Shown: positions 23,980 through 36,098, counted from the stretch's first letter. The stretch: 64,000 nt of DNA from Mytilus edulis (GCF_963676685.1 NC_092348.1:19877386-19941385), one strand, 5' to 3'. Notes: generated from the letters alone by a model not told the origin. Translations and numbers: made by a program.

Positions 23980-24284
23980 AAAAACTTTAATTAACCAACA
24001 GGAGAATCCATATGTACCCTTGAGTCTCCACCATGTTGTTAAAAACACAATTCAAACGCTAAAATAATCTGCAGTCATGAAATGATTGATTGATGCTCAT
24101 GTCATAAAGTCCAGTAGCATATATTTCATACATATTCAAGACTAATCAAGAAAAAATAGGACAAGTAATGACTTTTTCTCATAGAGCTAGTCATCCAGGC
24201 CAGGTAATCTATAAAACTTTTTTCTCTCTCAAATAATCAGAAGAATTTTTTTCCATATTTTTTTTTTAATTGACACAAGAGTAG

Positions 24285-24290
24285 TTTATT
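24285..24290 (-). terminator. Polyadenylation signal overlapping the RPL13 stop
   Basis: On the minus strand AATAAA contains the TAA stop codon. An A-rich tract follows about 20 nt later. It could serve as the cleavage signal for a very short 3' UTR, but the lysine codons next to a TAA stop make this string likely by chance. Confidence 0.35.
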
Positions 24291-27200
24291 TTTTAGGCTT
24301 GTTAGCCTCTTCCTCAGCCTTCTGTTTAGCCTTCTTTTCCCTGTATCCCACCAATCTAGCGGCTGCACGGGCCTGTCGGAGTGCAGTGAAAGCACTGAAT
24401 TTCTTCTCCTCATCAGTGATCTTCCTTGCTTTCTCTGTTTTAGCGATATTGGTAATAGGCATCACTGCTCCCTTCAGTTGTTTAGCCATCTTTATCTCTT
24501 CAGCCTGGAAATTTGATCATAAAAAACTTAATTACAGATAATTGTAACTACTCAATGACATGTTATTTTCATATACCAATATGTTATTCTTTGTATATAG
24601 TCTGAAAACAGATTATAAGTTCTGTGAACACATTTATTCTGTCAGAAACCTATAATGTGTCAAATGTTAAATTACAACCTGTATCAAGCTTGAATATTGT
24701 GTCCATTTTTGCCAACTGTTCAGAGTTTGACCTCTGGAATTGTATCCAGCTGCTCACGGCCAAGCTGTTTATTTGTTAATTGTTTAATTATAAATTTGAT
24801 TGTTATTTTTTTTATTGTTTTGTTTCACACTATCATACCTTTCACAGCCAAGTTTAAGCTATGGAGTTTTCTCATACATGTAGTTGAATAGGGGCTGAGT
24901 GGTTTAAGTAGTAACACTATGTATCATTAGTCTGTCAACATGGAGGATGTGAGTTTGAATATGGCACCTAGCAGGAGTACTCAACACTAAACTCAATTGA
25001 CTACGATTTGTTTGGAATCAAAATACTTATACACAAGTTATATATAATTCTTGACCTGAAACTAGTGTCTTGGGGCCCCTTTTTTTAGGTTAAGACCATC
25101 ATCCCCCAACAACAATTCCAACCTTCCTTTTGTGGTATTGAACCTTCTGGTTAAATTTTAAAAAGATCCATACACTTTTTAAAACTAAAAGTTATCGTCT
25201 TAGTCCAGTCAAAGTAAGTTTGAACATCAGACTAATTGCAACAGAAAATGTGTTAACTCTTATCTATACCATTTAGCCAAAAGTATACACAGAAAAAAGT
25301 CCCATAAAATCTAACTGGAGGAACACTCAAAAATCAGTTTTTAATACCTATGGAAATAAACATTGGAAAGGGAGATAACTCTGCAAAAATAAGTCTTTAA
25401 TTGGGTCAGTTTTTGGTCGATTTTCTTAAAATTCATGTCAAGTTTGATACTTTGATGAGGTTATAAGTTTGTTTTTGACTACATTATATAATCTTCTGCT
25501 CATGAAATGTACAAAACCGAAGTGTTATTGGTATTTTAAAATTTTTTGGCACATTTTTCATTAAATAAATTGCAAATTTATCGCTTCGTGAATATTTTGA
25601 AAAAATAATGTGCATATTTGGTATTGTTTATATCTGCAAATTATATTTGTTCAGCATCTACCTTGTTTTGGGATACTTTGCACCATTATATATATAATTA
25701 AAAGAATAGATGCTTAATTATTTTAAATTAAATTTGAGATTCTTTACCTTGGCATGTTGAAAAATCTAACAAATGGTCAACTAGTGAATTATGTAATCTA
25801 GGTTGTAGCTTGATAAAAGATATGAAAACACCTTTAGGTACCAGTCTTGTATTACAACTCCAGTTTCCGGTGCATGTCTCAAAGCATGGAGGGAAACAAA
25901 ATAGTGCATTTTTTTCTGAATATTTTTTCTGAACTCAATTTTTTCTGTTTGATTATAGGTTTATGCTGAATTGAAACATATATATAGACTTTAAAAAAAT
26001 CTTGCATCTTTTGGGGGATATCAATCCATGAAAGTGGAAGGATATCATGTTTACTGGAAGTGGTGCGGCCTAGTAAAAAAAGAAACAGAAAGTAGAAAAA
26101 AAATGTTTTGACTTCAGGATTACGTAACTTTTTATTCTTCATGGCATGACCCACTTTTTTTTCGATTAAATCACAATTCCACATTAGTACATACATTATA
26201 TGAACATGAATTTTTTTTCTATATGTATCATTTTTTATTTTTTTTACTTCCAAAGATCAGCTGTTTTGCATGCAAGCCTATGGAGCAGTCAATTAGAAGA
26301 CTGCAACCTTTAGAGTTGTTTGTTATACTCTAAAGACGGCTAAAATATCAAGAATCAATACATTCTGTTGAATAGAAGCGGTAAAGTTAGAACTTTGTAT
26401 CAATTTTAATTGATATTTTTGCCTTTCTTGTAGTTATCTTCCACTTCTATGCAAATCTCAACAGGAATTTTAAAATTGTTTATTTTTAGTTTTAATTAAG
26501 TTAGATTTTGTTGGATTTTTTTCTGTGTATATTTGGGGTATAATGGTTAAGATTAAAACTTAAAAATCTTCTGTTGCAATTACTTTAAGGTTAGGGTCAA
26601 ATTTATGCTAGATTGACTGGACTATCTTGGCAATAATTAACAGGCGACTGCTTGCAAAATACTGTGGTGGTCATAGCGGTTAAAGACTTACAGTGGCATC
26701 ACCCTTCCTTGGTCGGCTCATCTTCTTAGGGAACAAAATCAATTTAGATTTGTATTCCTTTAGTCGCTGTGCATTTTGCTGTAAAGACTCAATAGATTTG
26801 TTCTTTCTCCTGTAATCAACAGCAATACCAATGCTCAAGGCTTGTCTCTTATTGATTCCAGCATTCTGTAAAAACAATTAATTTTCTGTAAATTTTTGGC
26901 GAATTACAATGTATGTATCGATAAAAATAAACAATACAGCTGATATATACATGTACATGTAAATATAGGAATGTGAAATTCATATAAAATATTTCAATTG
27001 CTTTAGATTTAAAATCATGTGCTGAAACATCTTGTCATTATCACTCTTTGAAACGTCTCAAAATACATTTTTAGTTTATAGTTATGGAAAAAGTCTTAAA
27101 GTTTGCTTTTTTTGAGTAAGTATATATGATAAACAAACTACTAAACACCGCTCATATTATATACTCAATTGATAACATGTTCTTGTTGATGGCAGTCGTA

Positions 27201-27815
27201 AGTGAATTAAAAGAAAACGGGATGTCAATAATTCAATAGCAGAACATTTATGAAGAAATATAGGATTTTATTTTTAAGAACGTCTTTGTACACATATTTA
27301 AAATCAATAGTAAAAACAAACATTTTAAGAATATAAATTATACATGTATTCACCTTTTTTTTGTCAAATTATCCGTTGTATAGCTTTAATCATGTTAATC
27401 TGATGCTAAAATGTGACTATTTGAAATGATAATTTGTAGATTATATTATTGATGCTGTCATACATCCACATTATAAAGATAATAAATATATATATGTACA
27501 ACAGCATCTAGATTGAAATTGATAGTGTTATATAATCAAACATTTGTTAACCCCTGTTGACAAAAATACCTTCAATTCTTCAAGGGTGAAACCTTTTCCA
27601 GATCGAAGTTTAGTGTTGTATTTTACTGTTGGACAACGAACTATGGGTCTAAGCTGGCCAGCAACTGGACGAGGGGCAATCTTCAAAGCTTTCTGGACTC
27701 TGGTCCTGTGCCTCCTCTTCTTCCTCATTGGCTGGTTGAACCAAGTCTTGACATATCTCTGCCAGTCTTTTCGGAAATGCCCATTTGGGATTATGTTGTT
27801 TCTTTTGGGGGCCAT
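24286..27815 (-). CDS. RPL13: 60S ribosomal protein L13 (eL13)
   Basis: Three coding exons on the minus strand, 27570-27815, 26692-26865 and 24286-24504, give 639 nt and a 212-residue protein, against 211 in human as I recall. Diagnostic segments are [34 protein letters not shown], the EELKNAGINKR junction across the first intron, [20 protein letters not shown], and a lysine-rich tail. Both introns are phase 0 and GT-AG. A TTTTTCAG acceptor lies nine bases before the ATG, so at least one 5' UTR exon lies upstream; I could not locate it. An AATAAA overlaps the stop codon (24285-24290), which predicts a very short 3' UTR. The protein is a structural component of the large ribosomal subunit. The identification is secure. 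The second intron carries an inverted-repeat element (25201-26624). I looked for C/D-box snoRNA signatures in the introns and found none convincing. Confidence 0.96.
24889..25010 (+). mobile_element. Possible degenerate tRNA-derived SINE head in an RPL13 intron
   Basis: GGGGCTGAGTGGTTTAAGTA resembles a Leu/Ser-type tRNA start with an A box, and GTGAGTTTGAATATGG further on resembles a worn B box. No second copy was found in the window, so this is tentative. Confidence 0.3.
25201..26624. mobile_element. ~1.4 kb long-terminal-inverted-repeat element in an RPL13 intron
   Basis: The left arm begins TAGTCCAGTCAAAGTAAG and holds TAATTGCAACAGAAAAT; the right arm ends with the inverse (ATTGACTGGACTA, preceded by TTCTGTTGCAATTA). 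Further matches extend the arms to about 25315 and 26505 (TATACACAGAAAAAA on the left; TTTTTTCTGTGTATA on the right), so each arm is roughly 115 bp, imperfect. The interior is AT-rich. A 124-codon frame inside (25879-26253, minus) is low complexity and shows no transposase motif. A non-autonomous DNA transposon is the likeliest reading. Confidence 0.6.
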
Positions 27816-28600
27816 TGTTTAACTGAAAAACAAATTTATGAATAAGTTTCAAAGTCAATTCATGCATTATCATATGTAAATGTGTGATTCTGTCTTTGCC
27901 AGATTTTTTTTTCAAAGGCTGTAAAGAAATCTGGCAATGTCTGTTTCCTCTTTGCTTGTTGACCTGTCTTCATAACTCCTTGAGTCCTGATCAATGTTTT
28001 TTTTTGTCTGTATTACAAAAGGGTGCTTTACTAATATGCTGAATGATCCTTTGTTAAGCACACACACGACTGCATTAAAATCATTTCAAATGTCTCAAAC
28101 CATATCCTTTTTCGTAACGCTGTCAGAGAATATTAAAATATATTTTAATAATTTAAACAAAATGCATGCTAGGACAAAAAGTCAATTCAATCGGTAAGCA
28201 AGGTTTGATTTTGTTTTATATTTGGAAACAATTTGAACCGGCAATTTACTTAATTATTTGAAAAGGGGAAATTTCATATGCTGCTGCTTATTGAAAACCC
28301 TGCCTATGGATTTTACTAACCCTCTATGAATCTGTAGGGGGGCCAGTTGCAAACCATACAACTTATAATAGGATGTACATGTATCTTCTTTTTCATATAA
28401 TCCAATAAAGATATTATTTTTGATATCGGAAGTTTAGTGCCATTTTCTGAATTGCCTGTGTATCTAACCATCTATGGGTCCCTAGTGGATCAGTAGTGTG
28501 AACAGTGTAACAAATTAATCACACACAGCTTTTCTGCCAAATTTTGAATGAAAATTAGAAATTAACATTAATAGTAGATGTGATATGATCATCATGACCC
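27816..28600. other. No coding exon seen; probably 5' intron of RPL13
   Basis: This lies upstream of the RPL13 start codon and probably belongs to its 5' UTR intron. I could not identify the first exon or a pyrimidine-rich (TOP-type) start. Confidence 0.35.
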
Positions 28601-28601
28601 T

Positions 28602-29517
28602 TAGTCCGAGATTACTCTGACATCTAACGGCTGTTTTGCCAGACAAGCTGGGGCTGTGGGACTTCAGAGCTCGTCCCATATCAAAAAGTGGATATTTGCC
28701 CACCCAAAATAGATGCCCTGCTTCGTCGCTTCTGGTGCCAACGGACGACCTTGGAATTATATAAATCGGGTATCAATTTGTTCATTTTTCATATATCTCT
28801 TCATTTATGTAAGTTTCACCTACCTGCCACCCTTTATAATATTGTCTCATATTTAGACAGTTTTTACAGTGACCCACCGATTCTGGCATTTTGACTTTCA
28901 TTTTGAAAGATTGTCATGTGTCATCACAAGAAAAAAGTGAGGCACAACGGACTATGGGAAATGATGTATACATATGACCCTAGGTCACTATGAATATATA
29001 ATCTAACAACTCGCTCATTTACAATGTAAGCAATGTAAATATCCCAGAGCTTCCGAATGTCAACTTGGTTGGCACTAAATGCTTAATACCGATCTCCTGT
29101 AAAGAAGGTGAAAAATCGTGGTTGGCTACTAAATGTTAAATATCGATCTTGTATAAAGGAGGTGAAAAAAGTATAAATATTTGCATATTTGAGTCTTGAG
29201 GTCTCGTAACTTTACGTCCATTTGAAAATAAAAGTAAAAATATCTGAATCAATGGGTCACTGTGAAAACTCTCTAATTATGAGAAAATAAAGGGTGGCAG
29301 GTAAGGTGAAACTTACATAAATGAAGAGATAAATGAAAAATGAACAAGTTGATACCCAATTTATATAATTCCAAGGCAGTCCGTTGGCACCAGAAGCAAC
29401 GAAGCAGCGCATCTATTTTGGCTGGGCAAATATCCGCTTTTTGATATGGGACGAGCTCTGACGTCCCCAGCTTGTCTGGCAAAACAGCCGTTGGACGTCA
29501 GATTAATCTCGGGACTA
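28602..29517. mobile_element. Foldback element with ~280 bp inverted arms
   Basis: Arms of about 280 bp (28602-28885 and 29246-29517) are reverse complements with scattered differences. Shared blocks include AACGGCTGTTTTGCCAGACA, GAGCTCGTCCCATATCAAAA and TTCATTTATGTAAGTTTCAC. The 360 bp spacer contains a ~53 bp imperfect direct duplication around 29070-29165 (GGTGAAAAA repeated). No transposase frame is present. Frames of 62-69 codons within the arms mirror each other and are not genes. Confidence 0.75.
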
Positions 29518-30340
29518 CACGACCCTATCACTAAATCATGACAACTGGCCAAGCTTTGCGTTTTCATTCATGGACAAAAGTCAGGGACTACGATAATAAG
29601 GTCTTTTCAACTGAGACTGCTATATTATATTAGTCTCAGTTTTCAATGACAGTACTACTGACGTATAAATGTACTGTTCACAAGATTCGAGACTCCACAG
29701 GACCTCTTACGACTCCCTCGAAGTGTCAAGACTGTTCGAATGTACATGTTTTAGACTTAAGCAGTCGTCAACCCTTTATTGATACATATTCTACAAATAA
29801 ATTGGACGATACATGTGTATATTCCCGAGAGAGCTCACCGAGGACGACTAAACATTGGTGGTGATATCATTGAAATTGCTAGTTTATTACGGTGTCGAGC
29901 AAAGAAATTGACATGGTAGCTATCAAATATGAATACATGTAGTTATATTAATTATTTGGAAGTTCAAAAGTAATTGTCATTTGAACAGATTGATCAGATT
30001 TAACAATGCATAAAAATTATTAGACATACATTCGTATGGCCGAAAATGAAAAAGGAAGAGGAAGTGGAATACTTAAAATATTCCGGTGACGGGATGACTA
30101 GAGAAAACGGATTTGAAAAACAAAACAAATGCAAAAAAAGAGGAAAAATAAGATGTTATTAAAGCTGTATTTAAAACGAAATTAACTAGAAATATTACAA
30201 CAAATATATTCCAATAGAATGTTGATAAATATAATGATAATATGAAGGGAATTAATATTTTATTACTCATGATTTTTATTATTTATAGTGATATATTGAT
30301 TATACCTATGTACATTGAGTAAATATAAGATAATATTCAA
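29518..30340. other. No gene seen
   Basis: AT-rich. A small stem AACTGAGACT...AGTCTCAGTT lies around 29608-29642. A 72-codon frame at 29646-29864 has no exon support. The 5' end of the retrotransposon on the right cannot be placed exactly. Confidence 0.4.
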
Positions 30341-30344
30341 AATT

Positions 30345-32780
30345 TAGGGTGGTAACAATGTTTGTAAATACCAATTTCAGAAAATTTTCTGAGCCTAAAA
30401 AAGATCGACTGTTCAGGTCCACGCATGCGCAGGGTGAGAGAAAAACCTAGAAAAATCTTGAAATACAACAAAGCTAACTGGAGTAACATCAAATCAGATC
30501 TAGAAAAAACATACAAAGACCTACTAAACCTAGAGGACAAAACAAATGTAAATGACATGTGGAACACATTTAAAACGAATCTTTCAAAATCAGTGGAAAA
30601 CAACATTCCCCATAAGTTCCTAACATACAAAAACAGACTACCTTGGATTCACAACAATCTAAGGAAAATGATCAATAGAAAAAACAAGCTCTATTATAAA
30701 ATGAAACAAGACATCAAGTATGCTGAAAAGTACCGACATCTGAAAAAACAAGTACAAAAAGAACAAAGAACTGCATACTGGGGTTATATTGAAAAAATGA
30801 TCTTAGACCTACCCATAAATGAACCAGACCAACAATTCAACAATCAGTCTAAACCTAAAAAGCTATTTTCCTTCATTAAATCACTGCGCACAGATAACAC
30901 CGGTGTTGCACCTCTAAAAAAAGAAGGACAATTAATAGCTGACACAAAGCAAAAGGCAGACATACTCAACACACAATTCCAATCAGTGTTTACAACAGAA
31001 TCAAATAACACCATTCCAGACAAAGGTCCTAGCTCACACCCTGTGATAACATCACTTGAAATATCCTTACCTGGTGTCAAGAAACTCCTACACAATATAA
31101 ACCCACATAAGGCAACTGGCCCAGACAACATCAGCGGCAGAATACTTAAAGAACTCAAAGACCAAACAGCTCCAATTCTCACACTTATCTTTAAAACATC
31201 TCTTGAAACTGGCATTACACCATCAGACTGGAAACACGCCAATGTAGCACCAGCATTCAAAAAAGGGGAAAAATATAAACCAGAAAATTACCGCCCTATA
31301 TCATTGACATGTATATCCTGTAAACTTATGGAGCATATCATCACAAAACACATCATCAACCATCTTGAAAAGAACAACATACTGTATGACCTCCAGCATG
31401 GCTTCCGTCAGTCTAGATCTTGCGAAACACAACTCATTTCATTCATTCAAGAACTTGCAGCAAATAATAACAACAACACTCAAATAGACTTAATTATAAT
31501 GGACTTTGCCAAAGCCTTTGACAAAGTCCCTCATAAAAGATTACTCTATAAATTACACTATTACGGTATCCAAAATGAAACTTTAAACTGGGTCTCTGCA
31601 TTCTTAAATGACAGAACACAAACAGTTGTCCTGGATGGAGAGTCATCTGACCTAGCCCCAGTCACCTCAGGTGTCCCTCAAGGCACAGTTCTGGGCCCAG
31701 TATTATTCTAGGTATACATTAACGACCTACCAGAATACCTATCATCCAGTAAGCTCAGACTGTTTGCCGATGACAGTATCATCTACAAAACCATCAAATC
31801 TCAAAGCGACTGTGATGCACTACAGTTAGATTTAGATGCAGCTGCTAGGTGGGAGCAAGACTGGTTGATGGCTTTCCATCCAGACAAATGCACAGTCCTT
31901 ACAGTCTCACAGAAGAAAAACCCATTTAAACATGACTATATCCTTCACAATCACAAACTGGAACTTGTCTCTTCGGCTAAATATCTGGGCATTACACTTC
32001 AAGCAAACCTAAAATGGTCTAAACATACAGACAACATCATAGCTAATGGCAACAAATCTCTGGGCTTCTTAAAAAGAAACTTAAAAACATCATGTCAGAA
32101 CATCAAAACTCAGGCATATCTGGCACTAGTCCGTCCTAAACTGGAATATTCATGTTCAGTATGGGACCCTCACACAGTTGAACAAACCTCAAAAATCGAG
32201 ATGGTCCAAAGGCGAGCTGCCAGATATGTCTGTAACAGATACCATAACATCAGTAGCCCGACAGATATGATAAACACCCTAAACTGGCCAACTCTACAGG
32301 AAAGAAGAACTCGCACAAGATTAATAATGTTCTATAAAATAGTACATCAAATCGTAGCTATACCATCGGCTATTCTCATACCATCAGACAGTAGAACACG
32401 CAAAAACCATAATTATACTTTTAGACACATTTCAACCAAAAAAGATACATATAAATACTCATTTTTTCCATATACCATAACTCAGTGGAACTTATTGCCA
32501 ATGCAAACAGTCGCTGTCGCCACAGTCGACACTTTCAGAGAACAGCTCACACCAGCTGTTCTCCACAAATTCATCTAACTCATTATTAGCCTATGTACAT
32601 AGTTTTAATCACAATTTTAATAAATTATGCACCTCAAATTTATTTCCAAATATATTTGTTTTTGTTTTGGCCCTTTTGTTTTTGTAAATATATATATAGG
32701 CCACGCTGCGCGCGCAAACAGTAAATAATCTTCAGATCATTGAAGGACTACTGAAAACCTAAAGAAGAAGAAGATAAGTC
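30345..32780 (+). mobile_element. 5'-truncated non-LTR (LINE) retrotransposon
   Basis: The body encodes a reverse transcriptase (next entry) in one frame. The 3' region after its stop (32579 onward) is non-coding and ends near an AAGAAGAAG tract at about 32762-32773, the short 3' repeat type of tail typical of many LINEs. No endonuclease domain is present upstream: coding similarity fades at about 30345-30420, so the copy is 5'-truncated. By the style of its reverse transcriptase I would place it in the jockey/CR1 group, without certainty about the clade. Confidence 0.8.
30425..32578 (+). pseudogene. Reverse transcriptase of LINE, broken by one in-frame TAG
   Basis: A single frame of 717 codons carries all reverse transcriptase core motifs: YKPENYRPISLTCISCKLME (finger region), LQHGFRQSRSCETQL, IIMDFAKAFDKVPHKRLL (motif A with catalytic Asp), TSGVPQGTVLGPVLF (motif B) and RLFADDSIIY (motif C, FADD). 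It continues through a thumb/C-terminal region with VQRRAARYVCNRYHN and TLQERRTRTRL. The only break is TAG at 31709-31711, directly after GPVLF, where the family normally has Leu (LFxxYINDL). Translation resumes in the same frame (VYINDLPEYL). One TTG-to-TAG change would explain it, so the copy is young or nearly intact over this span. The N-terminal endonuclease is absent. Confidence 0.88.
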
Positions 32781-33399
32781 ATGATCGGCCGCTCGCATGA
32801 TCAGTCATAAAATCATTTTTTCCACAATATTGTTTAACCAAAGATTTAGTATGATATTATTAATTGTATTTCAAGTCTGTCATACAAAGTTATCAGCAAA
32901 TTATACAACCCTTTCAAATTAATTCACTTATTTTTTGTGCTTATCAGTAGTTGGAAGATTTTCTCAAATTAAAATGTTTGGTGAAATCAGACATTATAAC
33001 GTCGGACATTTGAAAATTGAAATTCGACTCATCTTAACTAATACCAATACCCTTTTATAATAACTTCATATCATAGTCTATATTTTTTAGGTAGGAAAAC
33101 TAACAACCAAATTATACATGTATAACTAACGAAATTGTGATTATTAAGTATACAGGTCGTGTAAATGTCAGACACTGGTTTACATATGGGCACTACATTG
33201 CACTAGACGTTTGCACACATTATTTTAGCATGCAACGGTACCCAATCAAAATGTATTTCTTCATGTGTTATGCCTCAAATAGCAAGTAGGGGGATGAAAT
33301 TACACTAAAAAAAATTGGGTCATGAATTTGAAAGTCAAGCAGTGATTTGGTTCATCTGAAAAAGGTTACAAATTAGCATTTCGGAAGCTGTAAAAAGAT
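32781..33399. other. No gene seen
   Basis: AT-rich sequence between the retrotransposon and the family B repeat; nothing supported. Confidence 0.35.
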
Positions 33400-33545
33400 T
33401 TTAAGACCCCCTTATTACAAAATTGCCCATATTTTGAGTTAGAGCTAATGAGGTTTTCTATAATTTTGATATAATTTGTCCCAAAAGTAGTACAACACAC
33501 TGTAAAAATGTTATTCTGAAAGCGCAGGTGCGATTTTTCTGCTGT
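33400..33545 (+). repeat. Dispersed repeat, family B (copy 2)
   Basis: Matches 2395-2530: GAGTTAGAGCT..., TTTCTATAATTTTGATAT, TTTGTCCCA, a 'TAGTACAACACA' segment and GCAGGTGCGA in the same order. Confidence 0.5.
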
Positions 33546-33694
33546 CAATCTATTTCATGGAAAGTCTATCGTCATTGTTTATCTAAGCTTATTTCATTTA
33601 TGGAGATCAAAATTCATGTTTAAACCAACGTCTGTTCCTCGTGTGACATCTCTGGCTTTCAAATGTTTGGGTGTGAGCATTCCTCATGATTCCT

Positions 33695-33870
33695 CATCGG
33701 CGGATCAAGGGGGGGGGGGGGGCTGGGGGCCCGCCCCCCCCCCTTTCGTGGGAAAAAATTGGTTGATTATATAGGGAATCAGGAATCATTGAAGCATGAC
33801 TGGAGCGGGGCCCCCCTTAGGTCAGTCAGCGCCCCCCTCCCCCTTAGAAAAAGTTCTGGATCCGCCACTG
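33695..33870. mobile_element. GGCGGATC-ended short palindromic element (copy 1)
   Basis: It starts CGGCGGATCAAGGGGG and ends CTGGATCCGCCACTG, so the ends are inverted repeats. The interior is G-rich, then C-rich (runs of G at 33709-33722 and of C further on) around AGGGAATCAGGAATCATTG. A diverged second copy is at 40572-40725. Elements with these ends are widespread in animal genomes, from memory. Confidence 0.6.
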
Positions 33871-34190
33871 TTCCTGCTGAAGTTAAATTCAGAAAAGCGC
33901 GCCAGACACACTAAATCCATGAAGTGTCATTTTTCGTCCAATAGATAAAGAAAGCGCAAATGTCCTTGAAATTGAAGCGCTAAATAAATGTCCATTTGAA
34001 AGAGAGAAAACCTCCTGCGCCGTTTCATAATTATACGGCATGAGTTATATTGTAAACATGTCCACCTCATGCAGTGTTCTAGATAGGATTCTAAAACACA
34101 ATGACACAGTTTTAAAGATACAAGTCACGGTTTAGGTATTTTTTGCCTGAAAACAGAAGACTAGGTCATGTACATCTAGACAAACAAAAA

Positions 34191-34211
34191 TGGGGGGGGG
34201 GGGGGGGGGGG
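34191..34211 (+). repeat. Poly-G run
   Basis: About 20 consecutive G residues following AAAAATG. Such runs are prone to assembly error and can form G-quadruplex structures. Confidence 0.9.
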
Positions 34212-34864
34212 ATGATGTATTAAAAGTAATTTGGAGTTGTAAAAAGCCTCTCCTAGAAGTTTATTTTTTTCATGTGCATTAGAAAGTATTATTTTATTTA
34301 GAACACAGAAACGCAGCTATGATATTGAAACGGAAGGACGTTTCGACCATGAGGGTAATAGCAACCAAACTTGGCAGCCATCTTGCTGATTTGAGATATC
34401 ATTGATGTGGTATTTTATGTAAACTTAATGTTGATAAAATTATGTTAATTTGAATGTCCCTTGCTATCTTTCACCTCTCTTTGACGTCCTTTAAAAATCT
34501 CAAAAAAACGAAGAAAAAAAAATGAAAATCATATAGCATGATATGAAGGTTATGAACCTATCCTGTTTAAACACTTAAAAAAGTCAATATCAAGCAACAA
34601 GATATCTTAAAATAAGTAAAAACACAACTGATTCATCGTGACAAATTAGAATATCATCATTGTATACAAAAAACAAAATCCAATTTTAAAAATTGGTATT
34701 TAGTATGGCTTAAAATGTTTTTAATTATTATTTCTCAATTCCCTTATTATATTCGTTTCAATCTTTTGTCGAATTAGTTAATAATTGTGAGAACATAAAA
34801 GTACAAAAAAATCAAGAACACAAAGAATGACAAGAAAAAAAGAAATACAAAATATACGACAACA

Positions 34865-35135
34865 CCATGTTCTACAAAGTTTGATTTTTGCACCCAACTC
34901 ATTTTTGGAGGACAGGAATTTGATATTTGAAATGTACAAGACCTTTCATTTGATATACAACAACCTTATCTTAAAAGAAAATTTATTTTTTGCACCCAAT
35001 GACCCTACCCAACCCATTATTTGGGGACGCCAAATTTGATATTTGTGTAATGTACGCTTTATGGACTTTCATTTGATATGCGACAACCTAACCACCAGAG
35101 GAGTTTACATTTTTTGCACTAAATGACCCCACCCT
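34865..35135 (+). repeat. Imperfect ~115-bp tandem repeats
   Basis: Three diverged units share TTTTTGCACCCAA, a TTTGATATTTG...AATGTAC segment and CTTTCATTTGATATACRACAACCT-like blocks. The composition is non-coding and the units vary in spacing. Confidence 0.5.
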
Positions 35136-35603
35136 TCCAACTTGGATGAAAAAGGGGTTTGAAAATTTCTTTTTTTATGAGAGCTCATTTAGACGTTCAA
35201 TTTGATTATACATTTTGCAAAGTGCCAAAAATGATGCAATATCAATTATATAAATAAAACTTATTAAACTTACATAGTCAATGTAAAAGATGAAAATTTC
35301 AATATGACTTTTTTTTTATAGTTTTTCATTGAAAGTTTTTGGTAATTTGTCAAATATATTGCCCTGTTAAACTCTTCAATTTCTGAAAATTTCAGGTGGT
35401 AACCTGTTTTTGATTTAGAAATACATGCCTCCGTTCGCAAAATTTTAAACTGTATTATCTCTTAAACGACAATAGATATCTGAAATTTGTTAAAAGAAAA
35501 ATGATCTGCAGTGAAAGGACAACATTTTAGAAAAAAAATTGGGACAATTTCAAAGTTCATCAAAGTCACAATGAATAATCAAATATATGATGCAATACCA
35601 AAC

Positions 35604-36098
35604 TTGAGAACCGGAAGTCATAGAGACATGGGACTACCACCATTCAACTCATGACCACTTGACCTTTAAATTTTCACAAGTTCAAGGTCATAGTTTACTT
35701 TAGAGGTCAAGGTTAAATTTCATCATGACCTGACATTGACCTCGAATTTAAGGTCTCAAAGTACTGATCATTTTTGCAATCTATAGTAGGTTGATATCTG
35801 TTACCTTTTCGAAGATATACACACAATACTATACTTTTAAGCATTATCTCGTCGTAACTTTTGAACAGACGGTCGGATATTTTTAGGCTTAATGTATAAA
35901 TGTAGAACATCGAGAGGAACATTTTATTCACAGTATGTATGCAGCAAACTCTTATCGTTTTCTTAATATGTAAGCTTGAAATTGCAGCGTAAAATTTTTT
36001 TGCACTCGGTGACCTTTGACCTTGGGTGAAAATTAAAAGTCACACGAACTAAAGATTATTGGTGAAGGTCCCAAGTCTCTACGACTTCCGGTTCTCAA
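35604..36098. mobile_element. ~495 bp inverted-repeat element
   Basis: The left end TTGAGAACCGGAAGTCATAG and the reverse-complemented right end TTGAGAACCGGAAGTCGTAG continue as matching arms of about 31 bp (to 35634 and from 36068). The interior contains several TGACCTTTGACCTT-like and AAGGTCA segments. No transposase frame. I could not fix a target duplication. Confidence 0.65.

Noticed and set aside
25879-26253. 124-codon open frame on the minus strand
   Set aside because: It lies within the inverted-repeat element in an RPL13 intron, has homopolymer-driven composition and no transposase motif.
24505-27569. snoRNA genes in the RPL13 introns
   Set aside because: Ribosomal protein introns often host snoRNAs, and I looked for paired C (TGATGA) and D (CTGA) boxes with terminal stems on the coding strand, but found none convincing.
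30844-31260. 138-codon minus-strand frame
   Set aside because: It is a shadow of the LINE reverse transcriptase, which has clear catalytic motifs on the plus strand.
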